Shown: positions 23,848 through 30,887 of the stretch, one piece after another
How positions within the stretch are numbered: the first letter of the stretch is position 1
How the letters are laid out: each line of letters starts with the position of its first letter
DNA from: Chloroflexota bacterium
GTDB lineage: Bacteria > Chloroflexota > Anaerolineae > Anaerolineales > UBA11858
Length of the DNA stretch: 36,299 bases
Reading direction: 5' to 3'
Assembly: GCA_030609055.1 (NCBI GenBank)
Contig: JAUWCZ010000009.1
Coordinates: forward strand, 1 to 36,299
Program-made: the position numbers and the translations under genes
The notes under the pieces: generated by a model
What the model saw: the letters and a program-made list of their open reading frames with translations, nothing else
Told to the model about the DNA's origin: nothing
Database searches by the model: none

Positions 23848-25308
23848 TTATGCGGTGAAAAGATGATAAACATTACCACCTTTTTCTTTGGCTTTGTACA
23901 TGGCAATATCGGCCTTTTTCACGAGAGAATTAACATTATCTCCATCATCCGGAAAAAAGGAGATTCCAATGCTGGTGGTAAGGCTTACTTCGTATCCTTC
24001 TAGATGAAAGGGTGTGCTCAGGGCAGTTAGAATTCTCTCTGCGGTTTGGATCGCATCTTGTGGTAGGTTCATTTCTGGCAAAATCAAGAGGAACTCATCT
24101 CCACCCATACGGGCAACAGTATCACTTTTTCTTAACAATCCGAGAAGTCTTTGTGCAACCGCCTGGAGCAGCAAATCACCCACATTATGACCATATGAAT
24201 CATTTACCTTCTTAAGATGATCCAGATCAAACAGCATGATACCAATTTTCTGTTTATTTCTCTGGGCGTGGGCGATCTCCAGATTAATCCGCTCGTTAAA
24301 CAACCTCCTATTTGGAAGACCAGTTAGCGCATCATGATTGGCCAGGTGTTTGATGGCTTTTTCTGCCCTGATCCGGTCAGAAATCTCCTGCTGTGCTTGT
24401 TCGTATAATTTGGCATTTTGAATTGCGATCGATGCCTGATCCCCCAAGAATTCCAATGCCAGGATTTCATTTTCTGTAAAAGTATGAGCGCGTTTGAGGG
24501 CAACATTCATCACACCAAGTACTTTAGTGCCTATTTTTAATGGCAGGCTGATTATTGATCCTTCCCAACGGTTGTCCTCGAAGAGCGGATCTGACATGAC
24601 GTCGTTTACAACTAACATCACACCTTCTCGTGCAACCTGATATGTAACGCCGTGTGGTCTGGGATCCATATAAGGGCTGCTCTGCTGATGACCATCAAAC
24701 AATGCTGCCCCAAAGGACAGTACACCGTGTTCGTATAAAAAGATGTGAGTATCATCCGCGGAAACCAATTCCATGGCGCTTTCCAAGATTGCTTCCAGGA
24801 CGGTATCCAGGGATAAATTCAAGGTGAGATGAAGGCTTGCTTTTCTTAAGGAAAGAAGTTCGTTCAGCCTTTTATTGAGATTCTCTGAAACCTCCCGGTT
24901 AGTTTGGACGAGGGTAGATTGGACGAGGAGGGAGAGTAAAAAAGAGTAAAACAAATGGCTAGAAAGGTCACTTTTACTGATCAGATAACCGGGCTTATCT
25001 GGTAGAAGTACTTGAACCTCCTCAGGCGGCCTTTCTTCTGAGATCAGGACCAGAGTCTGGCCGGTAAAGTTGTCTTGAATATTGGAGATTAGTTCTTTCC
25101 AGGAGAGATTGAGAGAGTCAAAATCGATTAGCACAACCTGGGCGTCTTGAAACAGATCCTCTGGGATAACCTCATCAAGGGAGCGCAGATGATCAACCTT
25201 ATAAGCCGGAAGAGGTTGGTCCCTGCGGGGAGATGATTTTAAAGTTTCCTTGATCAGTTTTGGAAACTTTGCTTTTGATGAGATAGCGAGAATATGAAGG
25301 GTATCCAT
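23848..25308 (-). CDS. GAF-domain diguanylate cyclase (486 aa)
   Basis: Makes the second messenger cyclic di-GMP from two GTP. The N-terminal 130 residues look like a degenerate receiver-like domain (VVLIDFDSLNLSW, LVLISEERPPEEV) without the full acidic pocket. A coiled-coil stretch (NREVSENLNKRLNELL) leads to a GAF domain at about 160-300 (SADDTHIFLYEHG, LPLKIGTKVLGVMNVAL). The GGDEF domain starts at HDALTGLPNRRLFNERI and has the active-site motif GGDEF at 402-406. The inhibitory I-site RKSD (393-396) lies exactly five residues before it, so product inhibition is expected. No EAL or HD-GYP partner is nearby. Probably cytoplasmic, as no membrane helix is seen. Confidence 0.93.
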   Translation of the reverse strand: MDTLHILAISSKAKFPKLIKETLKSSPRRDQPLPAYKVDHLRSLDEVIPEDLFQDAQVVLIDFDSLNLSWKELISNIQDNFTGQTLVLISEERPPEEVQVLLPDKPGYLISKSDLSSHLFYSFLLSLLVQSTLVQTNREVSENLNKRLNELLSLRKASLHLTLNLSLDTVLEAILESAMELVSADDTHIFLYEHGVLSFGAALFDGHQQSSPYMDPRPHGVTYQVAREGVMLVVNDVMSDPLFEDNRWEGSIISLPLKIGTKVLGVMNVALKRAHTFTENEILALEFLGDQASIAIQNAKLYEQAQQEISDRIRAEKAIKHLANHDALTGLPNRRLFNERINLEIAHAQRNKQKIGIMLFDLDHLKKVNDSYGHNVGDLLLQAVAQRLLGLLRKSDTVARMGGDEFLLILPEMNLPQDAIQTAERILTALSTPFHLEGYEVSLTTSIGISFFPDDGDNVNSLVKKADIAMYKAKEKGGNVYHLFTA

Positions 25309-25666
25309 TCATTTCCTGCCGTGGGAAGGACCAATCCAAGAGATGAGAACCTGAGTAAGAGGTAACTGCAACTTATCAAACTGCCATCCGCGCAGATGAT
25401 TCCCAACCGCGGTTCAATTTTTCTCATTATACTTCAGGTTGAGCTTGAATTGGAGATACACGCCTGTAACCATAAAAAGAGAACGGAGCGAGATCAATTG
25501 CGCATAGGTATAAATCATTCTGGGGTCTCTCACTGGAGGTATCCCTCAGATTGTTATCCAGAGGGGAAGCTTTAAAAACCGTAAGCTTTTCTACAGTTTA
25601 CCTCACCAGAAATTATGGTAAGATAGCCGTAAGCGGAGGTATTGGATCAAGCGAATCCAGTAATTT
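25309..25666. promoter_or_regulatory. 358-bp divergent intergenic region
   Basis: Lies between the diguanylate cyclase (minus) and the 119-aa protein (plus). On the plus strand TTTACC (25597-25602) and TAAGAT (25619-25624), 16 bp apart, form a plausible promoter 43 bp before the ATG at 25667. A minus-strand TATAAT occurs at 25431-25426 with no good -35. A perfect 10-bp palindrome, AACCGCGGTT, lies at 25405-25414. No gene or RNA structure is recognised. Confidence 0.4.
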
Positions 25667-26026
25667 ATGACAGAAAAAATCACCATCATCGAAGGACCTA
25701 CACCGGAATTCCGTGAAGTTAATGGATTATGGATCCAGGGCGTCGCAGAGAGCCCAGGACAATACGATACCTATATTACTGAATTAAGATCATTTGAGGG
25801 TTATTCTCTGGTTGATCGCTGCAGCAATGCCTGGCAGAAGAATGAATCTATCGTTCTTGAATACAGAACTGAATCAGGACTAACTAATGAAATACCCATC
25901 ATTGCAGCCCATTTTGAAGAAACTGATGATGGAGATCTACTCCAGTTATGGGTCCGCCAGCCCAGAGAGGATGTCGAATTTGAATTGAAATTTGACGATG
26001 GAGATGATGAGGAAGATTATTTATAA
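25667..26026 (+). CDS. Acidic protein of unknown function (119 aa)
   Basis: I do not recognise the family. The protein is compact, probably beta-rich, with no signal peptide or membrane helix, so likely cytoplasmic. Features seen are NGLWIQGVAESPGQYDTYI, a central SIVLEYRTESG strand, and a strongly acidic C-terminus (FELKFDDGDDEEDYL). The ATG has no close ribosome site; GGAGG sits 28 nt upstream. A plausible promoter is at 25597-25624 and a strong terminator at 26045-26080, so it is a single-gene transcript of its own. These sites and the coherent reading frame argue that it is a real gene. The acidic tail may serve interaction or solubility. Confidence 0.65.
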   Translation: MTEKITIIEGPTPEFREVNGLWIQGVAESPGQYDTYITELRSFEGYSLVDRCSNAWQKNESIVLEYRTESGLTNEIPIIAAHFEETDDGDLLQLWVRQPREDVEFELKFDDGDDEEDYL

Positions 26027-26044
26027 AGGCTTTTTGCTCACAAA

Positions 26045-26080
26045 AAACTCCCCGGAAGATTACGGGGAGTTTATCTTTTT
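26045..26080 (+). terminator. Strong Rho-independent terminator
   Basis: A perfect 10-bp stem, AAACTCCCCG (26045-26054) / CGGGGAGTTT (26063-26072), with an 8-nt loop followed by ATCTTTTT. It ends the 119-aa gene; the A-rich left side may also stop transcripts of the convergent DUF1232 gene. Confidence 0.88.
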
Positions 26081-26092
26081 AATGGCGCAAGA

Positions 26093-26371
26093 TTATTCTT
26101 CCCAGAATTCCCCTTCAATGATATTATCCTCGTCGGTAGTTTTGTGCTCCTCAATCTCCTGATCGAATTTGTGTTCCTCGATTAAATCATCCGGGACGAG
26201 TATTAAGAAGAACTGGAGAAACAGAGTTATCACAACCGCGTCATCAAAAGGACCCGGAATGAAATCAGGATAAATAAGATAAATAAGAGATAAAAAAGGC
26301 AGAACTTTGATGAAAGGATGAACTCTTTTATCCCGCATGAGTCGGAATATCAATTGAAGTTGCTTAACCAT
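26093..26371 (-). CDS. DUF1232 (YkvA-like) small membrane protein (92 aa)
   Basis: Matches the DUF1232 core: LPFLSLIYLIYPDFIPGPFDDAVVI at about residues 24-48, where the sequence Y-x-x-x-P-D-x-I-P...D-D is the family signature. Usual members read 'aYllsPiDLIPd'. One or two hydrophobic segments follow, then an acidic tail (residues 66-92, about half Asp/Glu). The molecular function of the family is unknown. The gene is convergent with the 119-aa gene and divergent from the HAD phosphatase, so it is monocistronic. Confidence 0.8.
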   Translation of the reverse strand: MVKQLQLIFRLMRDKRVHPFIKVLPFLSLIYLIYPDFIPGPFDDAVVITLFLQFFLILVPDDLIEEHKFDQEIEEHKTTDEDNIIEGEFWEE

Positions 26372-26458
26372 AATGATATCGAGGTACTCGATTTAGCTGC
26401 TGATTAATTATACTACTGTAAGGTTCCGGTAGACCTGTTATCCTATATAATTGTTCAT

Positions 26459-27136
26459 ATGATGTTAAAACCACCCCTGAAGGGCATTTTATTTGATTTT
26501 GATGGATTAATTTTAGATACAGAAACCCCGATCTTCGAGGCTTGGCAGGAGATGTACCGTAAGTATGGAGAGGAATTAATCCTGGCAGACTGGGCTGAAA
26601 TAATAGGAAAATCAGTGGAAGAAATGGAACCCCTAAAGGAATTTTTCCGGGATTTGGACAGCGACAATGATCAACAGGCAATCTTGGAACAAATTTCCCG
26701 GAGAGAATTAGAGCTGGTAGAAAAGCAAACACTCCTGCCTGGAGTAATGGAGCTTATTCAGAAAGCAAGAGAGGGTGGTTTAAAATTAGGCATCGTCTCC
26801 AGCTCTGATCTGAAATGGGTTCGAACACATCTGCAGCGGTTGAGAATAGAAATTTTTTTTGATGACGTAAGCTGTGCAGATGAGGTGACAGAAGCGAAAC
26901 CAGATCCAGCCTTGTATCATCTTGGTCTGAGAAAAATGAACCTCACGCCTGAGAAAGTGGTAGTATTGGAGGATTCTCCCAACGGGATATTGGCTGCTAA
27001 ACGTGCAGGATTGTATTGTATCGCTGTCCCAAACCACATCACCCGGCAGCTGCCCTATTACAAAAATGGCGGAACACCGGATTTGATTCTGGATTCCCTG
27101 CACAGTTTCCCCTGGGACGAATTAATGAAGGATTAA
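26459..27136 (+). CDS. HAD-superfamily phosphatase, beta-phosphoglucomutase-like (225 aa)
   Basis: A haloacid-dehalogenase-fold enzyme of the PGMB/GPH subfamily. Motif I is FDFDGLILDTE (nucleophile D13, acid/base D15), motif II is IVSSSD, motif III lysine lies in EAKPDPALY, and motif IV is VLEDSPNG. A helical cap lies at about residues 20-85. All catalytic residues are present. It may act on a sugar phosphate, but the substrate cannot be told. The ATG at 26459 (followed by a second ATG) has no ribosome site; a TATAAT box ends only 7 bp before it, which suggests a leaderless message. Only 2 bp separate its stop from the next gene. Confidence 0.9.
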   Translation: MMLKPPLKGILFDFDGLILDTETPIFEAWQEMYRKYGEELILADWAEIIGKSVEEMEPLKEFFRDLDSDNDQQAILEQISRRELELVEKQTLLPGVMELIQKAREGGLKLGIVSSSDLKWVRTHLQRLRIEIFFDDVSCADEVTEAKPDPALYHLGLRKMNLTPEKVVVLEDSPNGILAAKRAGLYCIAVPNHITRQLPYYKNGGTPDLILDSLHSFPWDELMKD

Positions 27137-27138
27137 AA

Positions 27139-28263
27139 ATGAAAACGATTCTGAATGCGATCATGAAGTTTATTGCTTTTATACTGGCCGGGATCTTGAT
27201 CATTGCGCTGCCACTCTCCCTGCTTGCCCATAATGTTGGTGAGGTACTTTTTGAACCGGAAGTAGTCAATAGTCTTGCTGGAGCAGTTTTCCTGGATTCA
27301 GAGATTATACCTGCCGCTCTGGAGATCATAACCAATAGACAGGCAGAGGAAATTTCTGAAAAAATTGAAGATACTGACAAACCAGAAAACCAGGAATTGA
27401 ATCTATTCAACTTGATCTATTCAATGGAGGATAAGAACTGGAAAAGTTTCCGGGAAGCGCTTTTGGCAGATCAAGTGATTGGGGAATGGATACAGGTTAC
27501 TGTAAATGGTTTATTCCAGTGGTTAGATACCGACGATCAAGTACCTGAGATTCGCTTGAATATGAGACCGTTGATTGACAGGATGGGTGGACCAGAGGGG
27601 GAGGCAGCGGTAGTTGCATTTTATGATTCCCTGCCGGACTGCACTGATTTGCAGATGGAGGAGATGCAAACTCAACCGGGCGACCCGTTGCCCCGGGCAA
27701 AGATGGTGAAGGAACTTTGTAAACTTTCAACATTCCCGCATACAGATCAAATACAGGTCTACAATGAAGTCATGCAAATGGTGATTGATGCTACACCCCC
27801 GGAGTATAATGCAACTCAAACCTTGTTTAAACGGGGAGAGTCTGTTACTGGGGTTAACACGCTCAAGTGGAATCTGAGAAGGCTACGCTTAAATATGGAT
27901 ACTGCGCTGCTGTTTCCGATTGGGCTCTTGTTTCTGATTTTGTTGTTTGGGGTCCGGTCCCTGGAAGGTCTTGGGCAATGGTGGGGAATACCACTGGTTG
28001 GGGGAAGTTTAATAACCTTTATTTCTGCCTTGTTGTACAAACCTTTGTGGACAGGAATCCTGACTGACCGGATGCCGGATACTATTCCCCAAACCTCCCT
28101 GTTATTTCATGAATTTATCGAAGGAAGCGCGCGGGTGATAGCGCCCATCTTTAATCCCCTACGCTGGCAGTCGTTCTTAATCCTATTGATAGGCATAGGA
28201 TTCTTGGTGATGGGTTTTATACTTCGGATGGGGAGTTCTGGCCAGCAAAAATCCCAAACCTAA
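27139..28263 (+). CDS. Membrane protein of unknown function (374 aa)
   Basis: I do not recognise a family. The start is the ATG at 27139, with GAAGGA 6 nt upstream, 2 bp after the HAD stop; the longer frame reads back inside the HAD gene. One N-terminal helix spans residues 8-30. It is followed by an extracytoplasmic domain of about 220 residues, mostly helical, with two cysteines (C168, C194) that could pair. Three membrane helices lie near 255-271, 282-300 and 345-363. The tail is short. The tight spacing implies co-expression with the HAD phosphatase. A terminator follows at 28307-28338. Confidence 0.75.
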   Translation: MKTILNAIMKFIAFILAGILIIALPLSLLAHNVGEVLFEPEVVNSLAGAVFLDSEIIPAALEIITNRQAEEISEKIEDTDKPENQELNLFNLIYSMEDKNWKSFREALLADQVIGEWIQVTVNGLFQWLDTDDQVPEIRLNMRPLIDRMGGPEGEAAVVAFYDSLPDCTDLQMEEMQTQPGDPLPRAKMVKELCKLSTFPHTDQIQVYNEVMQMVIDATPPEYNATQTLFKRGESVTGVNTLKWNLRRLRLNMDTALLFPIGLLFLILLFGVRSLEGLGQWWGIPLVGGSLITFISALLYKPLWTGILTDRMPDTIPQTSLLFHEFIEGSARVIAPIFNPLRWQSFLILLIGIGFLVMGFILRMGSSGQQKSQT

Positions 28264-28306
28264 CAATCTCAAACTTAACAGACGCTGTTTTATCTGGAAA
28301 ATATTT

Positions 28307-28338
28307 ACCCTGATGGATTGACGTCTATCAGGGTTTTT
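28307..28338 (+). terminator. Rho-independent terminator
   Basis: An 8-bp stem, ACCCTGAT (28307-28314) / ATCAGGGT (28327-28334), with a 12-nt loop followed by TTTTT. It ends the HAD/membrane protein transcript. Confidence 0.8.
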
Positions 28339-28388
28339 ATTATCTACCTGTCCTCAGATGGGTGGGCTTGGGAGATTAAGAAAAACAG

Positions 28389-28477
28389 CGGAGGGGGTGG
28401 GATTCGAACCCACGGTGGCCCATAAAGACCACAACGGTTTTCGAGACCGCCCCAATCGGCCGCTCTGGCACCCCTCC
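28389..28477 (-). tRNA. tRNA-Ser (CGA)
   Basis: Read on the minus strand, the acceptor arms GGAGGGG and CCCCTCC pair perfectly, with discriminator G. The anticodon stem GCGGT/ACCGT encloses the loop CTCGAAA, giving anticodon CGA, which reads UCG. A long variable arm of the serine type (TGTGGTC..GGGCCACC) is present, and the T arm is GTGGG TTCGAAT CCCAC. CCA is not encoded. Length is 89 nt. Confidence 0.97.
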
Positions 28478-28491
28478 TCTGGTTGATGGGC

Positions 28492-28520
28492 ATTATACCA
28501 AGGGGACCAAAACTAGTAAA
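28492..28520 (-). promoter_or_regulatory. Promoter of tRNA-Ser
   Basis: On the minus strand TTTACT (28520-28515), a 17-bp spacer and TATAAT (28497-28492), with the predicted start about 8 bp before the tRNA. Confidence 0.7.
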
Positions 28521-28606
28521 CGTGGGAGCTAAACGATCGATTATCTTTACAGAATTGTTTAGAAAGCCGGATTCAAGGAGATTTCCCAATAATCACCACA
28601 ACCCCT

Positions 28607-28637
28607 CCAGAATTTCTCCAGATATTTAAGCTACAAT
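28607..28637 (+). promoter_or_regulatory. Possible promoter with tandem 11-bp repeats upstream of the HlyD gene
   Basis: A TACAAT box lies at 28632-28637 without a good -35. Directly upstream are two adjacent 11-bp units, CCAGAATTTCT and CCAGATATTTA (7 of 11 identical). OmpR/PhoB-type regulators bind tandem repeats of this length near weak promoters, and such a regulator is encoded in the same operon. Weak evidence. Confidence 0.3.
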
Positions 28638-28658
28638 GGTGCAGGAAATTTCGAAGTA

Positions 28659-28683
28659 ATCCCGGGAAGCTGCTTCCCGGGAT
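28659..28683. repeat. Perfect 25-bp palindrome in the HlyD leader
   Basis: ATCCCGGGAAGC-T-GCTTCCCGGGAT, two perfect 12-bp arms around one base, ending 59 bp before the HlyD ATG. As RNA it would form a very stable GC-rich hairpin. No T tract follows on the plus strand, so it is not a normal terminator. It may be an operator, an RNA-stability element or a translation-control hairpin. Confidence 0.75.
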
Positions 28684-28742
28684 AAAAATGACCGGATACT
28701 GAAAACGATGACAGCGTTTGATTGAAGTAAGGGAGTTTTACT

Positions 28743-30182
28743 ATGAAGAGAAGGACGATAATAATTGTTATTGTTGTTGTGCTGGCCTTGGCGGTATCAG
28801 CTTATGGCATTGTCAGCGCACAACAGAAACAACAAGCCAGCAGCAATGATCTGAAAACCTATCAGGTCTCATATGGATCATTAAGTGCAGTTGTAGATGA
28901 GACTGGCGTGGTATATGCGGATCAGAGTGCAATGCTGTATTGGGAGATATCAGGCATTGTTGGTGATGTGGCGGTGAGATTAGGAAATCCGGTTTCAACC
29001 GATCAGGTTCTGGCAACCTTACGCGATGACTCTCTTCCTCAGAGCGTTTACCTCGCTCAGCAAGAGTTAATCAGTGCAGAGAGAGCTTTTGAGGATCTGT
29101 ATGAAGGTGCTGCAGAAGTGGCGGCGAATGCTCAAGTCGTAGTGGCCAATGCAAGGGATACATTAGATGATGCTGAATACCGCTGGCTTCTCAACCAACC
29201 GGGGAACCGGGCTAGTAGTGAGGAACTCAAATCAGCTAAGGCTAAAGTGATTATCGCGGAGAAACAGCTCGAAGGTAAACAGAGACGATATGATAAAGCT
29301 AAAGGGAAAATCAACAGAGCCCAAGCCCAAATTCTTCTTACTGACGCCATTAATCAGTATCAATATGCGATTTGGTACCAAAACTGGTTAAAAGTTGGCG
29401 CCGATGAGATTGAAATGGCAATACTGGATGCCAATGTCGCCATTGCCTTAGCTAACCTGGAAGCCGCAGAAAGAGAGTATGAGATGCTCAAAGATGGGCC
29501 TGATCCTGATGATATCGCCTTGATAAAAGCCCGCATCGCTGCTGCCGAAGCTACCCTTGACCAAACGACTATTACGGCTCCATTTGATAGTGTCATCACT
29601 TCAGTAGATCTGCTGCCGGGAGATTTAGTTGCTCCCAACACCCTGGCATTCCGGGTTGATAACCTCAATAATCTACTGGTGGACGTTGGTGTATCTGAAG
29701 TGGACATCAATCAGATCGACGTTGGCCAGCCTGTCACCCTCTCTTTTGATGCTGTACTGGGAAAAGAATACCAGGGAGAAGTAATTGAAGTATCTCCTGT
29801 TGGGATTCAGCAGCAGGGATTGGTCTCCTTTGATGTGACCATTGAACTGCTTGATGCAGATGAAGACGTTCGACCGGGATTAACCGCAGCGGTGGAGGTG
29901 GTTGTCCGGCAGGTGGAAAACGCGCTTTTGGTCCCCAATCGAGCCGTACGCTGGGTAAGAGGAGAGCAAGTGGTTTATCTAGCAGACGCTGGTGAAAATA
30001 TAAACCCTTCAAATTTAAAAATGGTCCCAGTGACATTGGGTGCATCATCTGATGAATTTAGCGAGTTGATTGATGGAGAGATCAAAGACGGTGACCTGGT
30101 TGTTCTTAACCCGCCCAGCATCAGCATATTTGAAGAAATGGAACCTGGGCAAGGTCCTCCCCAGGGATTTGATCCACACTGA
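28743..30182 (+). CDS. HlyD-family (MacA-like) adaptor protein of an ABC exporter (479 aa)
   Basis: Membrane-fusion/adaptor protein for the MacB-type exporter that follows. The N-terminal helix MKRRTIIIVIVVVLALAVSAYG anchors it. A barrel-sandwich half (SYGSLSAVVDETGVVYADQ) precedes a long alpha-helical hairpin at about residues 95-265, rich in Ala, Glu and Lys. The second half of the sandwich is ATLDQTTITAPFDSVITSVD, the usual 'tTItAPfdGvV' signature. A beta-barrel domain and a membrane-proximal domain (LLVPNRAVRWVRGEQVVYL) complete the protein. In a cell with no outer membrane such proteins act without TolC. GGGAG lies about 9 nt before the ATG. It is the first gene of a five-gene cassette. 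Confidence 0.92.
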   Translation: MKRRTIIIVIVVVLALAVSAYGIVSAQQKQQASSNDLKTYQVSYGSLSAVVDETGVVYADQSAMLYWEISGIVGDVAVRLGNPVSTDQVLATLRDDSLPQSVYLAQQELISAERAFEDLYEGAAEVAANAQVVVANARDTLDDAEYRWLLNQPGNRASSEELKSAKAKVIIAEKQLEGKQRRYDKAKGKINRAQAQILLTDAINQYQYAIWYQNWLKVGADEIEMAILDANVAIALANLEAAEREYEMLKDGPDPDDIALIKARIAAAEATLDQTTITAPFDSVITSVDLLPGDLVAPNTLAFRVDNLNNLLVDVGVSEVDINQIDVGQPVTLSFDAVLGKEYQGEVIEVSPVGIQQQGLVSFDVTIELLDADEDVRPGLTAAVEVVVRQVENALLVPNRAVRWVRGEQVVYLADAGENINPSNLKMVPVTLGASSDEFSELIDGEIKDGDLVVLNPPSISIFEEMEPGQGPPQGFDPH

Positions 30183-30203
30183 TCATTGATGTAGGAGACA
30201 AAG

Positions 30204-30887
30204 ATGAGCAAATGGGTAGTTGATGCGGAAAATATCACCAAGGTATACCAGATGGGCGAAGTGGAGGTCCACGCTTTACGGGGCATTTCTGTGAAAATCG
30301 CCCCGGGTGAGGTGGTGGCAATCATGGGACCTTCCGGCTCGGGAAAGTCCACCTTGATGAACATCATGGGTTGTCTGGACCGACCGACATCTGGAGAGTA
30401 CAGCCTCAATGGAGAAAGCGTGGCAAACTTATCAGATGACCAGCTGGCTGAGATTCGAAACCGGGGGGTGGGTTTTGTCTTTCAAAGCTTTAACTTGCTG
30501 CCTCGAGCAACAGCTTTAGCGAATGTAGAACTCCCTATGCGTTATGCGGAATTAAACGGTCGGAATCGAAAAGAAGTATCCCGCCAAGCGCTGGAAGCCG
30601 TGGGACTAGGCGACCGGATTCGCCACCGTCCGAATGAACTCTCTGGCGGCGAGATGCAGCGTGTTGCCATCGCCCGTGCGCTGGTGAATGATCCAGCCAT
30701 TATTATGGCTGACGAGCCGACAGGAAACTTGGATTCCAAAGCAGGGGATGAAATCATGAAACTTCTCAGGACCCTCAATGAAGAACGAGGGACGACCCTG
30801 ATTGTTGTAACCCATGACCCTGAAATCGCTTCGTTGACTGATAGGATCATTTCGCTCCGGGATGGGCGGATTAAGGAGGACAACTAA
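30204..30887 (+). CDS. MacB/LolD-type ABC transporter ATP-binding protein (227 aa)
   Basis: ATPase subunit of the MacB-type exporter. Motifs seen are Walker A GPSGSGKST (residues 42-50), the Q-loop FVFQSFNLLPRATALANVE typical of the MacB/LolD group, signature LSGGEMQRVAIARAL, Walker B IIMADEPTGNLD and the switch histidine in VTHDPEIA. The length is usual for a stand-alone subunit. It lies 21 bp after the adaptor gene, and its stop is directly followed by the permease ATG (no gap), so the three subunits are co-translated. All motifs are intact. Confidence 0.95.
   Translation: MSKWVVDAENITKVYQMGEVEVHALRGISVKIAPGEVVAIMGPSGSGKSTLMNIMGCLDRPTSGEYSLNGESVANLSDDQLAEIRNRGVGFVFQSFNLLPRATALANVELPMRYAELNGRNRKEVSRQALEAVGLGDRIRHRPNELSGGEMQRVAIARALVNDPAIIMADEPTGNLDSKAGDEIMKLLRTLNEERGTTLIVVTHDPEIASLTDRIISLRDGRIKEDN

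Noticed and set aside
28659-28683. Reading the GC-rich palindrome as a terminator
   Set aside because: It is followed by AAAAATGACC on the plus strand and TTACTTCG on the minus strand, with no adjacent upstream gene to end on the plus strand. Kept as a palindrome of unknown role.
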